Assembly (NCBI RefSeq): GCF_024346395.1
Contig: NZ_JAGQCW010000004.1
Span: 1 to 64,000 of the forward strand
Direction: 5' to 3'
Length of the DNA: 64,000 nt
Source of the DNA: Cyanobium sp. AMD-g
GTDB lineage: Bacteria > Cyanobacteriota > Cyanobacteriia > PCC-6307 > Cyanobiaceae
The translations under genes and the position numbers were made by a program. The notes beneath the pieces were generated by a model. The model did not search any database, was not told the DNA's origin, and saw only the letters and a program-made list of their open reading frames with translations. Below are positions 27,507-35,999 of the stretch, piece by piece (within the stretch, counting starts at the first letter, position 1; each line of letters opens with the position of its first letter).

Positions 27507-29426
27507 ATGCCGCTTCTCCATCGCATCGCCAGAAAACTTCCAAACTCCCTGATCGCTCCGTTCACCGATCCGCGACCAGCAGCGCGACTGATCAGGCGCT
27601 CAGCGAAACGCTATTGGAAGCTGCTCTCACTGAACTTTGCCACCAGCTTGGCGGCCAGTCTCAGCGAAGGTGCCACGCTGGGGATCATTTTCCTGTCGGT
27701 GAGCCTAATCAGTGCTCCAGAAAATAGTGATTGGAGCAAGGTTTCTTTGCTTGGCTCGCTGGGTCATTTCCCCTGGCTTCAAGACTCCATCCAAGCTGCC
27801 CTCAGCACCCGCGCTGGACGCGACGCCATCTTCGTGCTGCTCCTTGCCACTGCCGTGACGCTGCAGGGACTGATGGCGGCGACGAGTTATGTGAACAGCG
27901 TCAGCACGGCGGTCCTGGGGTCCCGACTTGGCGCCGAAATCACCGGCAAGTTGAACGATCGGGTGCTGTCACTCAGCTTCCCGTGCGCCAGCCGGTACCG
28001 AGTTGGCGACCTGCTGGACTACGTAGGGTCCGGTGGCGGCACCGTGCAGAGGGAAATCTCCCTGGCCAACGCGCTGTTGATGAACAGCCTGCAGCTGCTC
28101 ATCTATCTGGCCATCCTTGTGGCCATTTCTCCCTGGCTGCTTCTGGTGGCCTTTGCCATGGCCGCCGCCATGCAATTCGTTCAGAAGTTGCTGCTGCCAC
28201 CCATTCGCAGGAATTCACGGGAGCAACAGCAAGTGAGCGTGGAGCTTTCCAGCCATCAAAACGAGCAGATCCAGGGTCTGCGATTGCTCCACAGCACTGG
28301 CCAGCTGGAAAGCTCGAGAGCAAAACTGAAGGGCCTGCTGGATGAAAGCAAAAGACTCTCAATCCGCCAGAGCAAGCTCTCGAACATTGTGCAGCCGATT
28401 TCCAACATGCTGCCAATCATTTCGATCGCTCTGATTGCTGCGCTCAGCCTTTTGGTATTCAAGGACCGTAGTAGCGGTGTCCTGCCAAGCCTTGTGACCT
28501 TCATCATCGCCCTGCAGAGACTCAACCAGCGCGTCGGCACATTGACAGGTCTGGCCACCAGCTATGCCGCTAACAGCGCCAGTGTGGACCGGCTCAACCT
28601 CATCCTCAGCGATGAGGACAAGCAATTCATCCGTACCGGAGGCCAACCATTCACAACCCTTCGTGATGCGATCGTCCTGGACGATGTCTCGCTGCGCTAC
28701 AGCCCTGATCTTCCAGATGCTCTTTCCTCCGTCCAACTCAGGATCGGCCGGGGTCAGACCGTTGCTCTTGTGGGATCCAGTGGTGCCGGCAAGAGCTCCA
28801 TCGCTGATCTTCTGGTTGGGCTCTACGATCCAACCGGAGGATGTATTTTGATCGATGGTGTCGACCTTCGCGCCATCAATCTGGCCAGCTGGCAGAATCG
28901 GCTGGGGGTCGTCAGCCAGGATACATTCCTTTTCAACGCCAGCATCGCCAATAACATCGCCTTCGGCGTCGATGACGCCAGCCGTGAAGACATCATCGAG
29001 GCAGCAACCAAGGCTCAAGCTGCTGGGTTCATCGCTGATCTCCCCGAGGGCTACGACACCAAGATCGGTGAACGTGGCTATCGACTCAGCGGTGGACAGC
29101 GCCAGAGAATTTCCCTGGCCAGGGCCATTCTGCGGAAACCCGAGCTCCTGATCCTCGACGAAGCCACAAGCGCTCTCGACAGTCAGAGTGAACGCCTGGT
29201 CCAGCAAGCGATTGAGCAATTCGAACGTCAACACACCGTGCTGGTGATCGCCCACCGACTCAGTACGATTGTCACAGCTGACATCATCTGTGTGCTTTCG
29301 GAAGGAAGAATCGTGGAACGTGGTCGTCACCATGAACTACTGGCTCAGTCAGGTCTCTACGCAAAACTCTGGAACGATCAGTCCAAGCATCCTCGCGAGA
29401 CATCCTTGGCCTCGACACCCGCCTGA
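27507..29426 (+). CDS. ABC exporter with fused membrane and ATPase domains (MsbA/PglK type)
   Basis: The 639-residue half-transporter has an N-terminal membrane domain (residues about 35-330) with six hydrophobic helices and a cytoplasmic ATPase domain (about 385-620). The ATPase has Walker A GSSGAGKSS, Q-loop VVSQDTFLFNASI, signature LSGGQRQRIS, Walker B LLILDEATSAL and His switch VIAHRLS. This type dimerises to export lipids or lipid-linked oligosaccharides. It is the first gene of the transferase run and I see no Wzx, so a flippase role is an attractive inference. An in-frame TTG at 27504 is an alternative start. Confidence 0.9.
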   Translation: MPLLHRIARKLPNSLIAPFTDPRPAARLIRRSAKRYWKLLSLNFATSLAASLSEGATLGIIFLSVSLISAPENSDWSKVSLLGSLGHFPWLQDSIQAALSTRAGRDAIFVLLLATAVTLQGLMAATSYVNSVSTAVLGSRLGAEITGKLNDRVLSLSFPCASRYRVGDLLDYVGSGGGTVQREISLANALLMNSLQLLIYLAILVAISPWLLLVAFAMAAAMQFVQKLLLPPIRRNSREQQQVSVELSSHQNEQIQGLRLLHSTGQLESSRAKLKGLLDESKRLSIRQSKLSNIVQPISNMLPIISIALIAALSLLVFKDRSSGVLPSLVTFIIALQRLNQRVGTLTGLATSYAANSASVDRLNLILSDEDKQFIRTGGQPFTTLRDAIVLDDVSLRYSPDLPDALSSVQLRIGRGQTVALVGSSGAGKSSIADLLVGLYDPTGGCILIDGVDLRAINLASWQNRLGVVSQDTFLFNASIANNIAFGVDDASREDIIEAATKAQAAGFIADLPEGYDTKIGERGYRLSGGQRQRISLARAILRKPELLILDEATSALDSQSERLVQQAIEQFERQHTVLVIAHRLSTIVTADIICVLSEGRIVERGRHHELLAQSGLYAKLWNDQSKHPRETSLASTPA

Positions 29427-29457
29427 TGAGTTGCCTACTGCCCAGCAGGAATCTCCC

Positions 29458-29477
29458 GCATGGTGACCACACCATGC
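29458..29477. repeat. Perfect 8-base inverted repeat between exporter and GT8 gene
   Basis: GCATGGTG and CACCATGC flank the loop ACCA, giving a stable small hairpin 31 bases after the exporter stop. There is no T run after it, so it could stabilise or process the message rather than end it. Confidence 0.45.
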
Positions 29478-29523
29478 CGCGATTCTCTGCTCAAATTCAC
29501 GCAGCAACAATGGCTACCACCAG

Positions 29524-30444
29524 ATGATCATTGCCTGCACGATCGACAACAATTACATCCGGCATTGCGCCGTGATGCTGAAATCTCTTCAGCTCTCCAA
29601 TCCGGCTGAAACGATCAGCGTCTACATCCTGCACGGTGTTATTGATTCCGCCGAAAGAGCTCGCTTAGCGGCCTATCTCGGCGCCTTTCTTCCTTCAGTC
29701 TCCTTCATCCAACTCGACGAGGAGATGCTGGCTGGATTTCCGGTCTTCGGCCACATCACCCTGGCCACCTACTTCCGATTGCTGCTGCCTGCTGCGCTTC
29801 CCCATGCAGTGGAGAAGGTTCTTTATCTGGATTCCGATCTGATCGTGGTCGACTCGCTTCATGCACTCTGGGAATCGGCCCTTGGGGACAACAGCATCGC
29901 CGCAGTGGAGGAACACAATCAGGAGTTTGACCGCAATCGCCTCGGCCTTGCTGAGGGTTCCCTGGTCTTTAATGCCGGGGCGATGCTGATTGATCTGGAC
30001 CGCTGGCGCAGGGAGAACATCCTGGCCAAGGGGCTGGAGTTCGCACGCACCCACCCCGAGCGCATCAAGCACTGGGACCAGGATGTGCTCAATTCCCTGC
30101 TTGAAGCCCGCTGGCTGCCTCTTGACTGGCGATTCAATGCTTTGCCCCATCTCTGGATGCATCCTGAATACGCCGATGCCAGCACCGCCCTTGGCCGGCA
30201 AGCAGAGGCGGCTCGGGTCAGCCCCGCCGTGATCCACTTCGCGGGTTCCGGCATCGCCAAACCCTGGCACCATCTCTGCACCCATCCCTGGCGTCAGCGC
30301 TACCTGGAGATTCGCCAGCAGACCCCGTGGGCGAGCCTGCCTCTGGAAGGGATCCCCACGCCGTCACTTGGCGATCGGCTCGGGTCATGGCGCTTCCGAA
30401 TCAAGTGCGCAGGCAAGCAGATCCTCAACAAGCTGAAGCCATAG
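29524..30444 (+). CDS. Family 8 glycosyltransferase
   Basis: This 306-residue cytoplasmic enzyme is a GT-A retaining transferase using a UDP-sugar. The opening MIIACTIDNNYIRHCAVMLKSL is the usual GT8 start (normally xDxxYxxxxxVxxxSL). The metal-binding DxD motif is in VEKVLYLDSDLIVVDSL. FNAGAMLIDLDRWR and HWDQDVLNSLL are diagnostic, and HFAGSGIAKPWHH is the conserved C-terminal HxxGxxKPW. LgtC/WaaJ-like members add galactose or glucose in surface glycans. Confidence 0.93.
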   Translation: MIIACTIDNNYIRHCAVMLKSLQLSNPAETISVYILHGVIDSAERARLAAYLGAFLPSVSFIQLDEEMLAGFPVFGHITLATYFRLLLPAALPHAVEKVLYLDSDLIVVDSLHALWESALGDNSIAAVEEHNQEFDRNRLGLAEGSLVFNAGAMLIDLDRWRRENILAKGLEFARTHPERIKHWDQDVLNSLLEARWLPLDWRFNALPHLWMHPEYADASTALGRQAEAARVSPAVIHFAGSGIAKPWHHLCTHPWRQRYLEIRQQTPWASLPLEGIPTPSLGDRLGSWRFRIKCAGKQILNKLKP

Positions 30445-30450
30445 GGAACC

Positions 30451-32001
30451 ATGACCATCCAGCTCGGCGATCACCGACTCACCTGCATCGGCTACAGCGA
30501 CAGCTCAGAGGCGGATCTGCTGGGACGCTTCCTGCGGCAGGGAAGCCGCGCCCTTGCGGACACCGAAGGGGAATACACCCTGGTGATCGAGACAGACGCC
30601 GGAGACGTGACGGTGGTCACCTCACCCGTCGGGGCCACGCACTACTACTACTGCGAGCGGAACGGCCAACTGTTCCACGGCGACCAGGTGGCCGGGATCC
30701 TGCGCCGCAGCGGTCTGGAGTGGCGCTGGAACTGGCAGGCCCTCGGCGATCTCTGCCAGCTGGAGAACCTGACGGACAACCACACGCTTCACCCTGAGAT
30801 CCATCGGGTCCCACCCGGCAGCATCCTGCATTTCACCGACGGTCGCCTGGCGCTCCGCACCGAGTCCGTTCTCGACCGGATCCCACCGGCAGTCGCCGAC
30901 CCGGATGCCGCCGTCGAAGCCCTCAACGCCGCGGTGCTCCGGCTGGCGGGGGCCAACCCCTACCTGTCCCTTTCGGGCGGATTCGATTCAAGGGTGATTC
31001 TGGCCTCGATGCTTCACCAGGGGCTGCGCCCCCATCTGATCACCATGGGCAGGGAGGAAGCCACCGACGTTCAGGTGGCCCGCCACATGGCCAGGCGCTT
31101 CGATCTGCCCCATCAGCTGATCAACCTGGAGCTCGAGGAATTCTTCGCCCATGCGCCCAGCATCTCCAACCTCACCAACGGCACCAAAACCGCCTGCCAC
31201 TGGCACACCTTTCTCTATCCGCTCAAGGCCAGGATTCCCGCCGATGCCACGTTCTTCGTCGGCACCCTGGGGGAATTCGCCCGCACGTACTACTTCGACC
31301 GGGGCTGGCTCGGCCGGATCGCTTCTCTGGCTCCCGAAGCCGCCTTGGGCCAGTTCTGGCGCATGAAAGTGGAGCGTCATCTCAGCTTCTCAGCCGAGGA
31401 ACTGCGTCATCTGGCGCCACCGCTGGCTGCCCAGTTGATGCCGGAGGGTCGTGGCCAGCGCGCCGCCAGGCTGGCCGGCTTCTGTCGGGGAGGTTTCCTC
31501 GAAGGCCTCACCCGCTACTACTTCGAGCAGCGGGTGCCCAACTTCTACGCCAACGGCATCCGCATGTACCGGGCCTCCAGCGCCTGGCGATCCCCCTTCC
31601 ACGACCGCCGCTGGATCGAGGCAATCTGGAATCTTCCCGATGGTTGGAAGCTGGGCTCCAACTGGCACCGCCATGCCATTGCCCGCAACTGTCCGGAGTT
31701 GCTCAGCTTTCCCGAAGAGAACGGTTTCGACCGGAGCCGCATGCTGACCAAGGCCCCTCCCCTCTACTGGACACCCCCCCTGCGTCGGTCCCGCTACGTG
31801 AGCTACGACCTCAGCGCCGACTGGTACCGCGACCCCCGCATGCATACCTTTCTGCTGGAGCACGGCGGGCTGATCGACGATCTGGTGGATCCGGAGCTGC
31901 TCAGCCGCATTCTCGACGCCCATCGCAACGGCAGCGACCGGACCCGAACCCTGGCCTTCCTGCTCACCTTGATCTTCTGGAAGCAGGTGATTGCCCCATG
32001 A
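30451..32001 (+). CDS. Asparagine-synthetase-like protein without the glutaminase Cys
   Basis: The 516-residue protein has a PP-loop ATPase domain: YLSLSGGFDSRVILASML near residue 171, and later FHDRRWIEAIWNLPDGWKL resembling the C-terminal AsnB block. The N-terminal quarter resembles the class II glutaminase fold (EGEYTLVIETDAGDVTVVTSPVGATHYYYCERNG) but begins TIQLGDHRL, with no Cys at position 2, so it cannot cleave glutamine in the usual way. It may take ammonia or another amine, or use the fold for substrate binding. Such proteins are common in surface-glycan loci. Its stop overlaps a gene remnant by four bases. Confidence 0.8.
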   Translation: MTIQLGDHRLTCIGYSDSSEADLLGRFLRQGSRALADTEGEYTLVIETDAGDVTVVTSPVGATHYYYCERNGQLFHGDQVAGILRRSGLEWRWNWQALGDLCQLENLTDNHTLHPEIHRVPPGSILHFTDGRLALRTESVLDRIPPAVADPDAAVEALNAAVLRLAGANPYLSLSGGFDSRVILASMLHQGLRPHLITMGREEATDVQVARHMARRFDLPHQLINLELEEFFAHAPSISNLTNGTKTACHWHTFLYPLKARIPADATFFVGTLGEFARTYYFDRGWLGRIASLAPEAALGQFWRMKVERHLSFSAEELRHLAPPLAAQLMPEGRGQRAARLAGFCRGGFLEGLTRYYFEQRVPNFYANGIRMYRASSAWRSPFHDRRWIEAIWNLPDGWKLGSNWHRHAIARNCPELLSFPEENGFDRSRMLTKAPPLYWTPPLRRSRYVSYDLSADWYRDPRMHTFLLEHGGLIDDLVDPELLSRILDAHRNGSDRTRTLAFLLTLIFWKQVIAP

Positions 32002-32169
32002 CGTTGCTGTTCGTCTCCTCCATGGCCTCCCGGAGTGGGGCGCCTCTTGCTGCCCACGGGCGGCCTGATGGACGGTGGTGGCATGGCTGATGTCGTGATG
32101 GATGGGATAGCTCCCCAGCTGCTGGCATCCGTGGAACGGGCCGTGGCGGCCGGACCCCGCTGTGGTTGA
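31998..32169 (+). pseudogene. Remnant of a glycosyltransferase gene (internal deletion)
   Basis: An ATG at 31998 overlaps the upstream stop as ATGA. It begins MTLLFVSSMASRSGAP, which looks like the start of many GT4 transferases, but the frame ends after 30 residues at 32090. The +1 frame from about 32036 is open to the TGA at 32167-32169 and reads GGLMDGGGMADVVMDGIAP and so on, which could be a GT4 C-terminus. The simplest reading is a deleted, frame-shifted gene whose two ends survive. No intact product can be made. Confidence 0.45.
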
Positions 32170-33073
32170 CGTTCCCCTGCCCAGCTCACGCCGCCTCTAC
32201 GGCTGGCCCCAGGAGGCCGCGATCGCCGTGCCGGAACGGCTCAACGCTGATCCGCAGCGGCCGCTGTTCTCGATCGTCATCCCCACCCTGAACCAGGGGC
32301 CCTTCATCGAGGACACCCTGCTCTCGATCCTCTGGCAGGGCTACGACAACGTCGAGATCATCGTGGTGGATGGGGGCAGCACCGATGGCACCCCGGGGGT
32401 GCTGGAGCGCTACCGGCCATGGATTTCGGTGCTGATCAGCGAGCCCGACCGGGGCCAGTCGGACGCCATCAACAAGGGCTTCCGCCGGGCCAGCGGTTCG
32501 ATCCTTGCCTGGCTCAACTCCGACGACTTCTACCTGCCCGGAGCCTTCCGCACCGTGATGGAGCGTTTCGCCGCCGACCCCAGCGGCCGCTGGGTGATCG
32601 GCAGCGGCGACATCATCAGCGCCGACCAGCAGTTCCTGCGCCACGTGCCCGCCCGGGAGGGATCGAAGCAGACCCTTCTGGCGATCGAGAACGACTGCTT
32701 CCTGCTGCAGCAGAGCTGCTTCTGGAGCGCCTCCCTGTGGCGGGAGGCCGGAGGGCAGGTGGACGAGTCCCTGAGCCTGCTGATGGACTACGACCTCTGG
32801 TGGCGCTTCTCCCAGCGCTGCACCGGCCTGGTCACCCAGGAGAAACTGGGGACGATGCGCTACTACACCACCGTGAAGACCCGGCGCCAGGGGGAACGCT
32901 TTCCAGCCGAACTGGCCACCATCTACGCCCGCTACGGGGCCAGCGAGCCGCTCGACCAACTGGTGCAGCGCCTGCTGAAGGAGAAATCCGCCCTTGGCGA
33001 ACGCCTCTCTGCCCTGGAGCGCCAGTTGCCGGTGCGACTGCTGCGACGCCTGCGGCTCCTCCCCCGACCATGA
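32162..33073 (+). CDS. Family 2 glycosyltransferase
   Basis: The 303-residue inverting transferase has a complete N-terminal GT-A domain: PLFSIVIPTLNQGPFIEDTLLSILWQ, VEIIVVDGGSTDGT, ISEPDRGQSDAINKGFRRASG and the DxD-like AWLNSDDFYLPG. YDLWWRFSQR follows in the acceptor half. The C-terminus has a basic/leucine stretch after residue 270. The GTG start at 32162 overlaps the end of the upstream remnant. The next gene overlaps its stop as ATGA. The donor is not known. Confidence 0.9.
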   Translation: MVDVPLPSSRRLYGWPQEAAIAVPERLNADPQRPLFSIVIPTLNQGPFIEDTLLSILWQGYDNVEIIVVDGGSTDGTPGVLERYRPWISVLISEPDRGQSDAINKGFRRASGSILAWLNSDDFYLPGAFRTVMERFAADPSGRWVIGSGDIISADQQFLRHVPAREGSKQTLLAIENDCFLLQQSCFWSASLWREAGGQVDESLSLLMDYDLWWRFSQRCTGLVTQEKLGTMRYYTTVKTRRQGERFPAELATIYARYGASEPLDQLVQRLLKEKSALGERLSALERQLPVRLLRRLRLLPRP

Positions 33074-33954
33074 CCACACCCGAACTCTTCGTCGGCATCA
33101 CCAGCTGGAACAGCGAGCTGTTTCTGCCCCACTGCCTGGAGGCGCTCCAGGCCACCACCCGGGGGCTCACCACCCACGTCTGCGTGCTGGACAACGGCTC
33201 CAGCGACCGCTCCGTGGCGATCGCCCACGAGCGGGGCGCCGAGGTGGTGCAGCGCCGCTGCAGCCAGCCCGACGCCCTCAATGCCCTGCTGCGCCGCTCC
33301 CGCTCTCCTTACACCCTGCTGCTGCATGCGGATGTGATCCTGCTCTCCCAGCAGTGGTTCAGCCTCTGCCGTTCCCGTCTCACCGATGGGGTGGCGCTGG
33401 TGTCACCCCAGGACATTGGCTGCGGGCCGCTCACCCGTCCCTTCGGAGCCGGCATGCCGGAGAGCTCCTTCCTGCTGATGCACACGCAGCGCTTCCGCCG
33501 CTGCCGGCGCCTCCACTGGCGACGCAAGGGGCGCTGGCCGCGGCCTCGCTTGGAGATCGACTTCCACGGGCCCCACATCACCCACCACCTGCCGCAGGAG
33601 CTGAAGCGGCGCCAGCTCACCTGGGTGCCCATGGACGTCTACGTCTCCAACCGGGCCAGCGAACCGCTGTTCACGCCCGCATCGCCACCGGCGGTCTGGA
33701 GTGACGAGCTGGCCTTTCTGCGTTACGGACTCGGCAACTTTTACGGCCTCGACGGCACGATCACCCATTACCACAATTGGTACGACCGGATCGCCGCCCG
33801 GGAGAAGAGCGAACCGGCGCCGACGCCCGGCCGCAAGGATTTTCCGGTGGACTTCATCCGCTCCTACACCCATCGCCTGCTGGACGACTACGGCGCCGGC
33901 AGGCTCGAGTTGCCCACCGATCTCAGCACCACCCGAACCCCGCGCGCGCTCTAG
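33070..33954 (+). CDS. Family 2 glycosyltransferase
   Basis: The 294-residue protein begins at an ATG overlapping the previous stop by four bases. The GT-A core is visible: ELFVGITSWNSELFLPHCLEAL, THVCVLDNGSSDRSVAIA and the Asp motif LLLHADVILLSQQWF, where HAD replaces the usual DxD. Later motifs are not clear, and the C-terminal half has a long polar stretch ending DFIRSYTHRLLDDYG. The acceptor and donor are unknown. It lies within the tight transferase run. Confidence 0.82.
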   Translation: MTTPELFVGITSWNSELFLPHCLEALQATTRGLTTHVCVLDNGSSDRSVAIAHERGAEVVQRRCSQPDALNALLRRSRSPYTLLLHADVILLSQQWFSLCRSRLTDGVALVSPQDIGCGPLTRPFGAGMPESSFLLMHTQRFRRCRRLHWRRKGRWPRPRLEIDFHGPHITHHLPQELKRRQLTWVPMDVYVSNRASEPLFTPASPPAVWSDELAFLRYGLGNFYGLDGTITHYHNWYDRIAAREKSEPAPTPGRKDFPVDFIRSYTHRLLDDYGAGRLELPTDLSTTRTPRAL

Positions 33955-33970
33955 CCCCATCCCTTCCTCC

Positions 33971-35092
33971 ATGACCGGTCCCTCGCCACCACGGCCGATC
34001 GCCGCCCACTTCCTGCTGGTGCCGGAGCTGCTGCATTCGCCCCCCAACGAGGCGATCATCTCGGCCCTGCTGGAGAACGGGTTTGATGTCCACGTCTATG
34101 CCCCGGGGCCCTGCGGCAGCACCGCTCCCTACGGCGAGCGGGTCAGCACCCACCTGGCCTTCTATTCGATGCGCTGGCTGCTGGGCCAGGCCTGGCGTCC
34201 CCACTGGCGCCGCTATGCCTGCTTCTCCGGCACCACCGAGGATCCGATCGCCGTGGTGGGCGTGCTGGCCCGCCTGCACCGCCGCCCCTGCTTCGTGCTG
34301 GGGGATGAGATCCGCGCCGGCAGCTACCGGGGTCCCCGTTCGAAACGCTGGAAACGGCTCTGCCTGCAGGCCTACCGGCGGGCGCGCTTCACGATCGTCA
34401 ACGACACCCACCGGGTGCCCCTGGTGCGCAACTACGCCGGCCTGCCGCCGGCCCGGCCGGTGCTGGTCTACCCGGGCTGCTTCCGCCACCCGCCGGCGCG
34501 GGATCCGCTCTTGCGTCAACGGCTCCGCCAGGGCTGGGGGATCGGGCCCGACGCCCTCACTCTGGCCATCTCCGGGGGCTTCAACCTCACCGCCGGTGCC
34601 GACTGGCTGCTGGACGCGCTGCATGAGGACGCCTCCCTCTGCGCCGTGATCCAGCCCCTGGGGGTGGATCCCCTGGCCCTCTACCTGCTGCGGCGTCTGA
34701 GCCTGGGCGGCCGGCTCCACATCGAGACCGAGCGGCTGTCATGGCAGGACGCCTGGCGATCGGCCGTCGGGTACGACATCGGCCTGGCCGTCTACACCAA
34801 TCCAGCACCCCAGTTCCAGGCCATGGGGGTCAGCTCGAACCGGCTGTGCATGTACCTGGCGATGGGGGTGCCGGTGATCTGCAGCCGCCAGGTCAGTTTT
34901 CAGTTCGTCGAAGACTTCGGCTGCGGCGTGATGGTGGACGATGGCGCCGGCTTTCTCGCGGCAGCCCACCACCTGGGAGCCGACCTGGACGCCCGGCGGG
35001 AGGACTGCGCCCGCTGCTTCCACGATCACATCCGCCCCAAGGAGCGTTACCGCGCCCTTGTCGAGGCGATCGGCGCCCTCAGGCGCCCCTGA
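33971..35092 (+). CDS. GT-B glycosyltransferase (family 4-like)
   Basis: The 373-residue protein has a two-Rossmann layout. The N-terminal half has HFLLVPELLHSPPNEAIISALLENGFDVHVYAPG, then TIVNDTHRVPLVRNYAG. The C-terminal half begins ALTLAISGGFNLTAGADWLLDAL and has SSNRLCMYLAMGVPVICSRQ, like the donor-binding E-x7-E part of GT4 enzymes but less conserved. The ATG at 33971 is 17 bases after the previous stop. The donor is unknown. Confidence 0.75.
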   Translation: MTGPSPPRPIAAHFLLVPELLHSPPNEAIISALLENGFDVHVYAPGPCGSTAPYGERVSTHLAFYSMRWLLGQAWRPHWRRYACFSGTTEDPIAVVGVLARLHRRPCFVLGDEIRAGSYRGPRSKRWKRLCLQAYRRARFTIVNDTHRVPLVRNYAGLPPARPVLVYPGCFRHPPARDPLLRQRLRQGWGIGPDALTLAISGGFNLTAGADWLLDALHEDASLCAVIQPLGVDPLALYLLRRLSLGGRLHIETERLSWQDAWRSAVGYDIGLAVYTNPAPQFQAMGVSSNRLCMYLAMGVPVICSRQVSFQFVEDFGCGVMVDDGAGFLAAAHHLGADLDARREDCARCFHDHIRPKERYRALVEAIGALRRP

Positions 35093-35114
35093 GGCAGGAG
35101 CCACCATCGACGCC

Positions 35115-35999
35115 ATGAACCGCTCCAGCCTGAAACTGCGCCTCTACCTCGCCGCCCGGGCCGTTCTGCATGGAGGCCGGCGCCGCATTCCGAGGGCCCT
35201 GCTGCCGCCACGGCAGCCCCTTGGAGATCGCTTCACGATCGCGATCACCACCTTCGAAGCCCGTTACGAGAGCTACTTCCGTCCGCTCTACCTCTCGCTG
35301 CGACGCAACTTTCCGGAGGTACCGATCCTGGTGGCCGTCAACGGCCACGGTGATCAGGCCAGCCAGGGCCGTTATCTGGAGCGAATCTGCCGCGAACTGG
35401 CCAGCGGCGAGCCATCCCATCGCCGCTTCCTGCTGCACGATCGGGTGGTAGGGCTCTGCCAGCTCTGGAACGAACTGCTCCAGGCCAGCCCGACGGCCAC
35501 CACCCTGGTCCTTAACGACGATCTGCGCATCGACCCCTGGCTGCGGCGCTGGGCGGAGACCATGGAGTGGGACACGGTGGATCTCACCCTGCTCAACAAC
35601 ACCTGGTCCCACTTCGCCATCGGTCGCCACTGCTGGCAGCGGATCGGCGCCTTCGACCAGAGCTTCCGTGGCATCGGCTTCGAGGACATGGACTACACCG
35701 CCCGGGCAGCGCTGGCAGGCGTCGCGATCGGAGGCGTGGACTGCCCCTATCTGCACCATGCGAACGACCAGCCGGACACCACCTCCTTCGATGATCAATC
35801 GGCGCGGGTCTGGGGCAAATACACCTCCGCCAACCAGGAGAGTTTCTTCCGCAAGTGGCAACGCTGCCCGGCGCCGGAGGGGATCTACATCCGCCAGCTG
35901 GGCCAACACGTACGCCCCATCGCCCCCCTGCCGTTCCTGACCACGCCAGCCGTGATCCCCTCCGGGGCGGGGGTCGTGTTCCTGGATCGAACGCCATGA
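35115..35999 (+). CDS. GT-A glycosyltransferase (family 2-like)
   Basis: The 294-residue protein opens with a basic stretch (LKLRLYLAARAVLHGGRRR), then FTIAITTFEARYESYFRPLYLSLRR, the usual GT-A start. VLNDDLRIDPWL carries the Asp motif and IGAFDQSFRGIGFEDMDYTARAAL is a typical late motif for galactosyltransferase-like GT2 enzymes. It starts 22 bases after the previous stop. The next gene overlaps its stop as ATGA. Confidence 0.8.
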   Translation: MNRSSLKLRLYLAARAVLHGGRRRIPRALLPPRQPLGDRFTIAITTFEARYESYFRPLYLSLRRNFPEVPILVAVNGHGDQASQGRYLERICRELASGEPSHRRFLLHDRVVGLCQLWNELLQASPTATTLVLNDDLRIDPWLRRWAETMEWDTVDLTLLNNTWSHFAIGRHCWQRIGAFDQSFRGIGFEDMDYTARAALAGVAIGGVDCPYLHHANDQPDTTSFDDQSARVWGKYTSANQESFFRKWQRCPAPEGIYIRQLGQHVRPIAPLPFLTTPAVIPSGAGVVFLDRTP

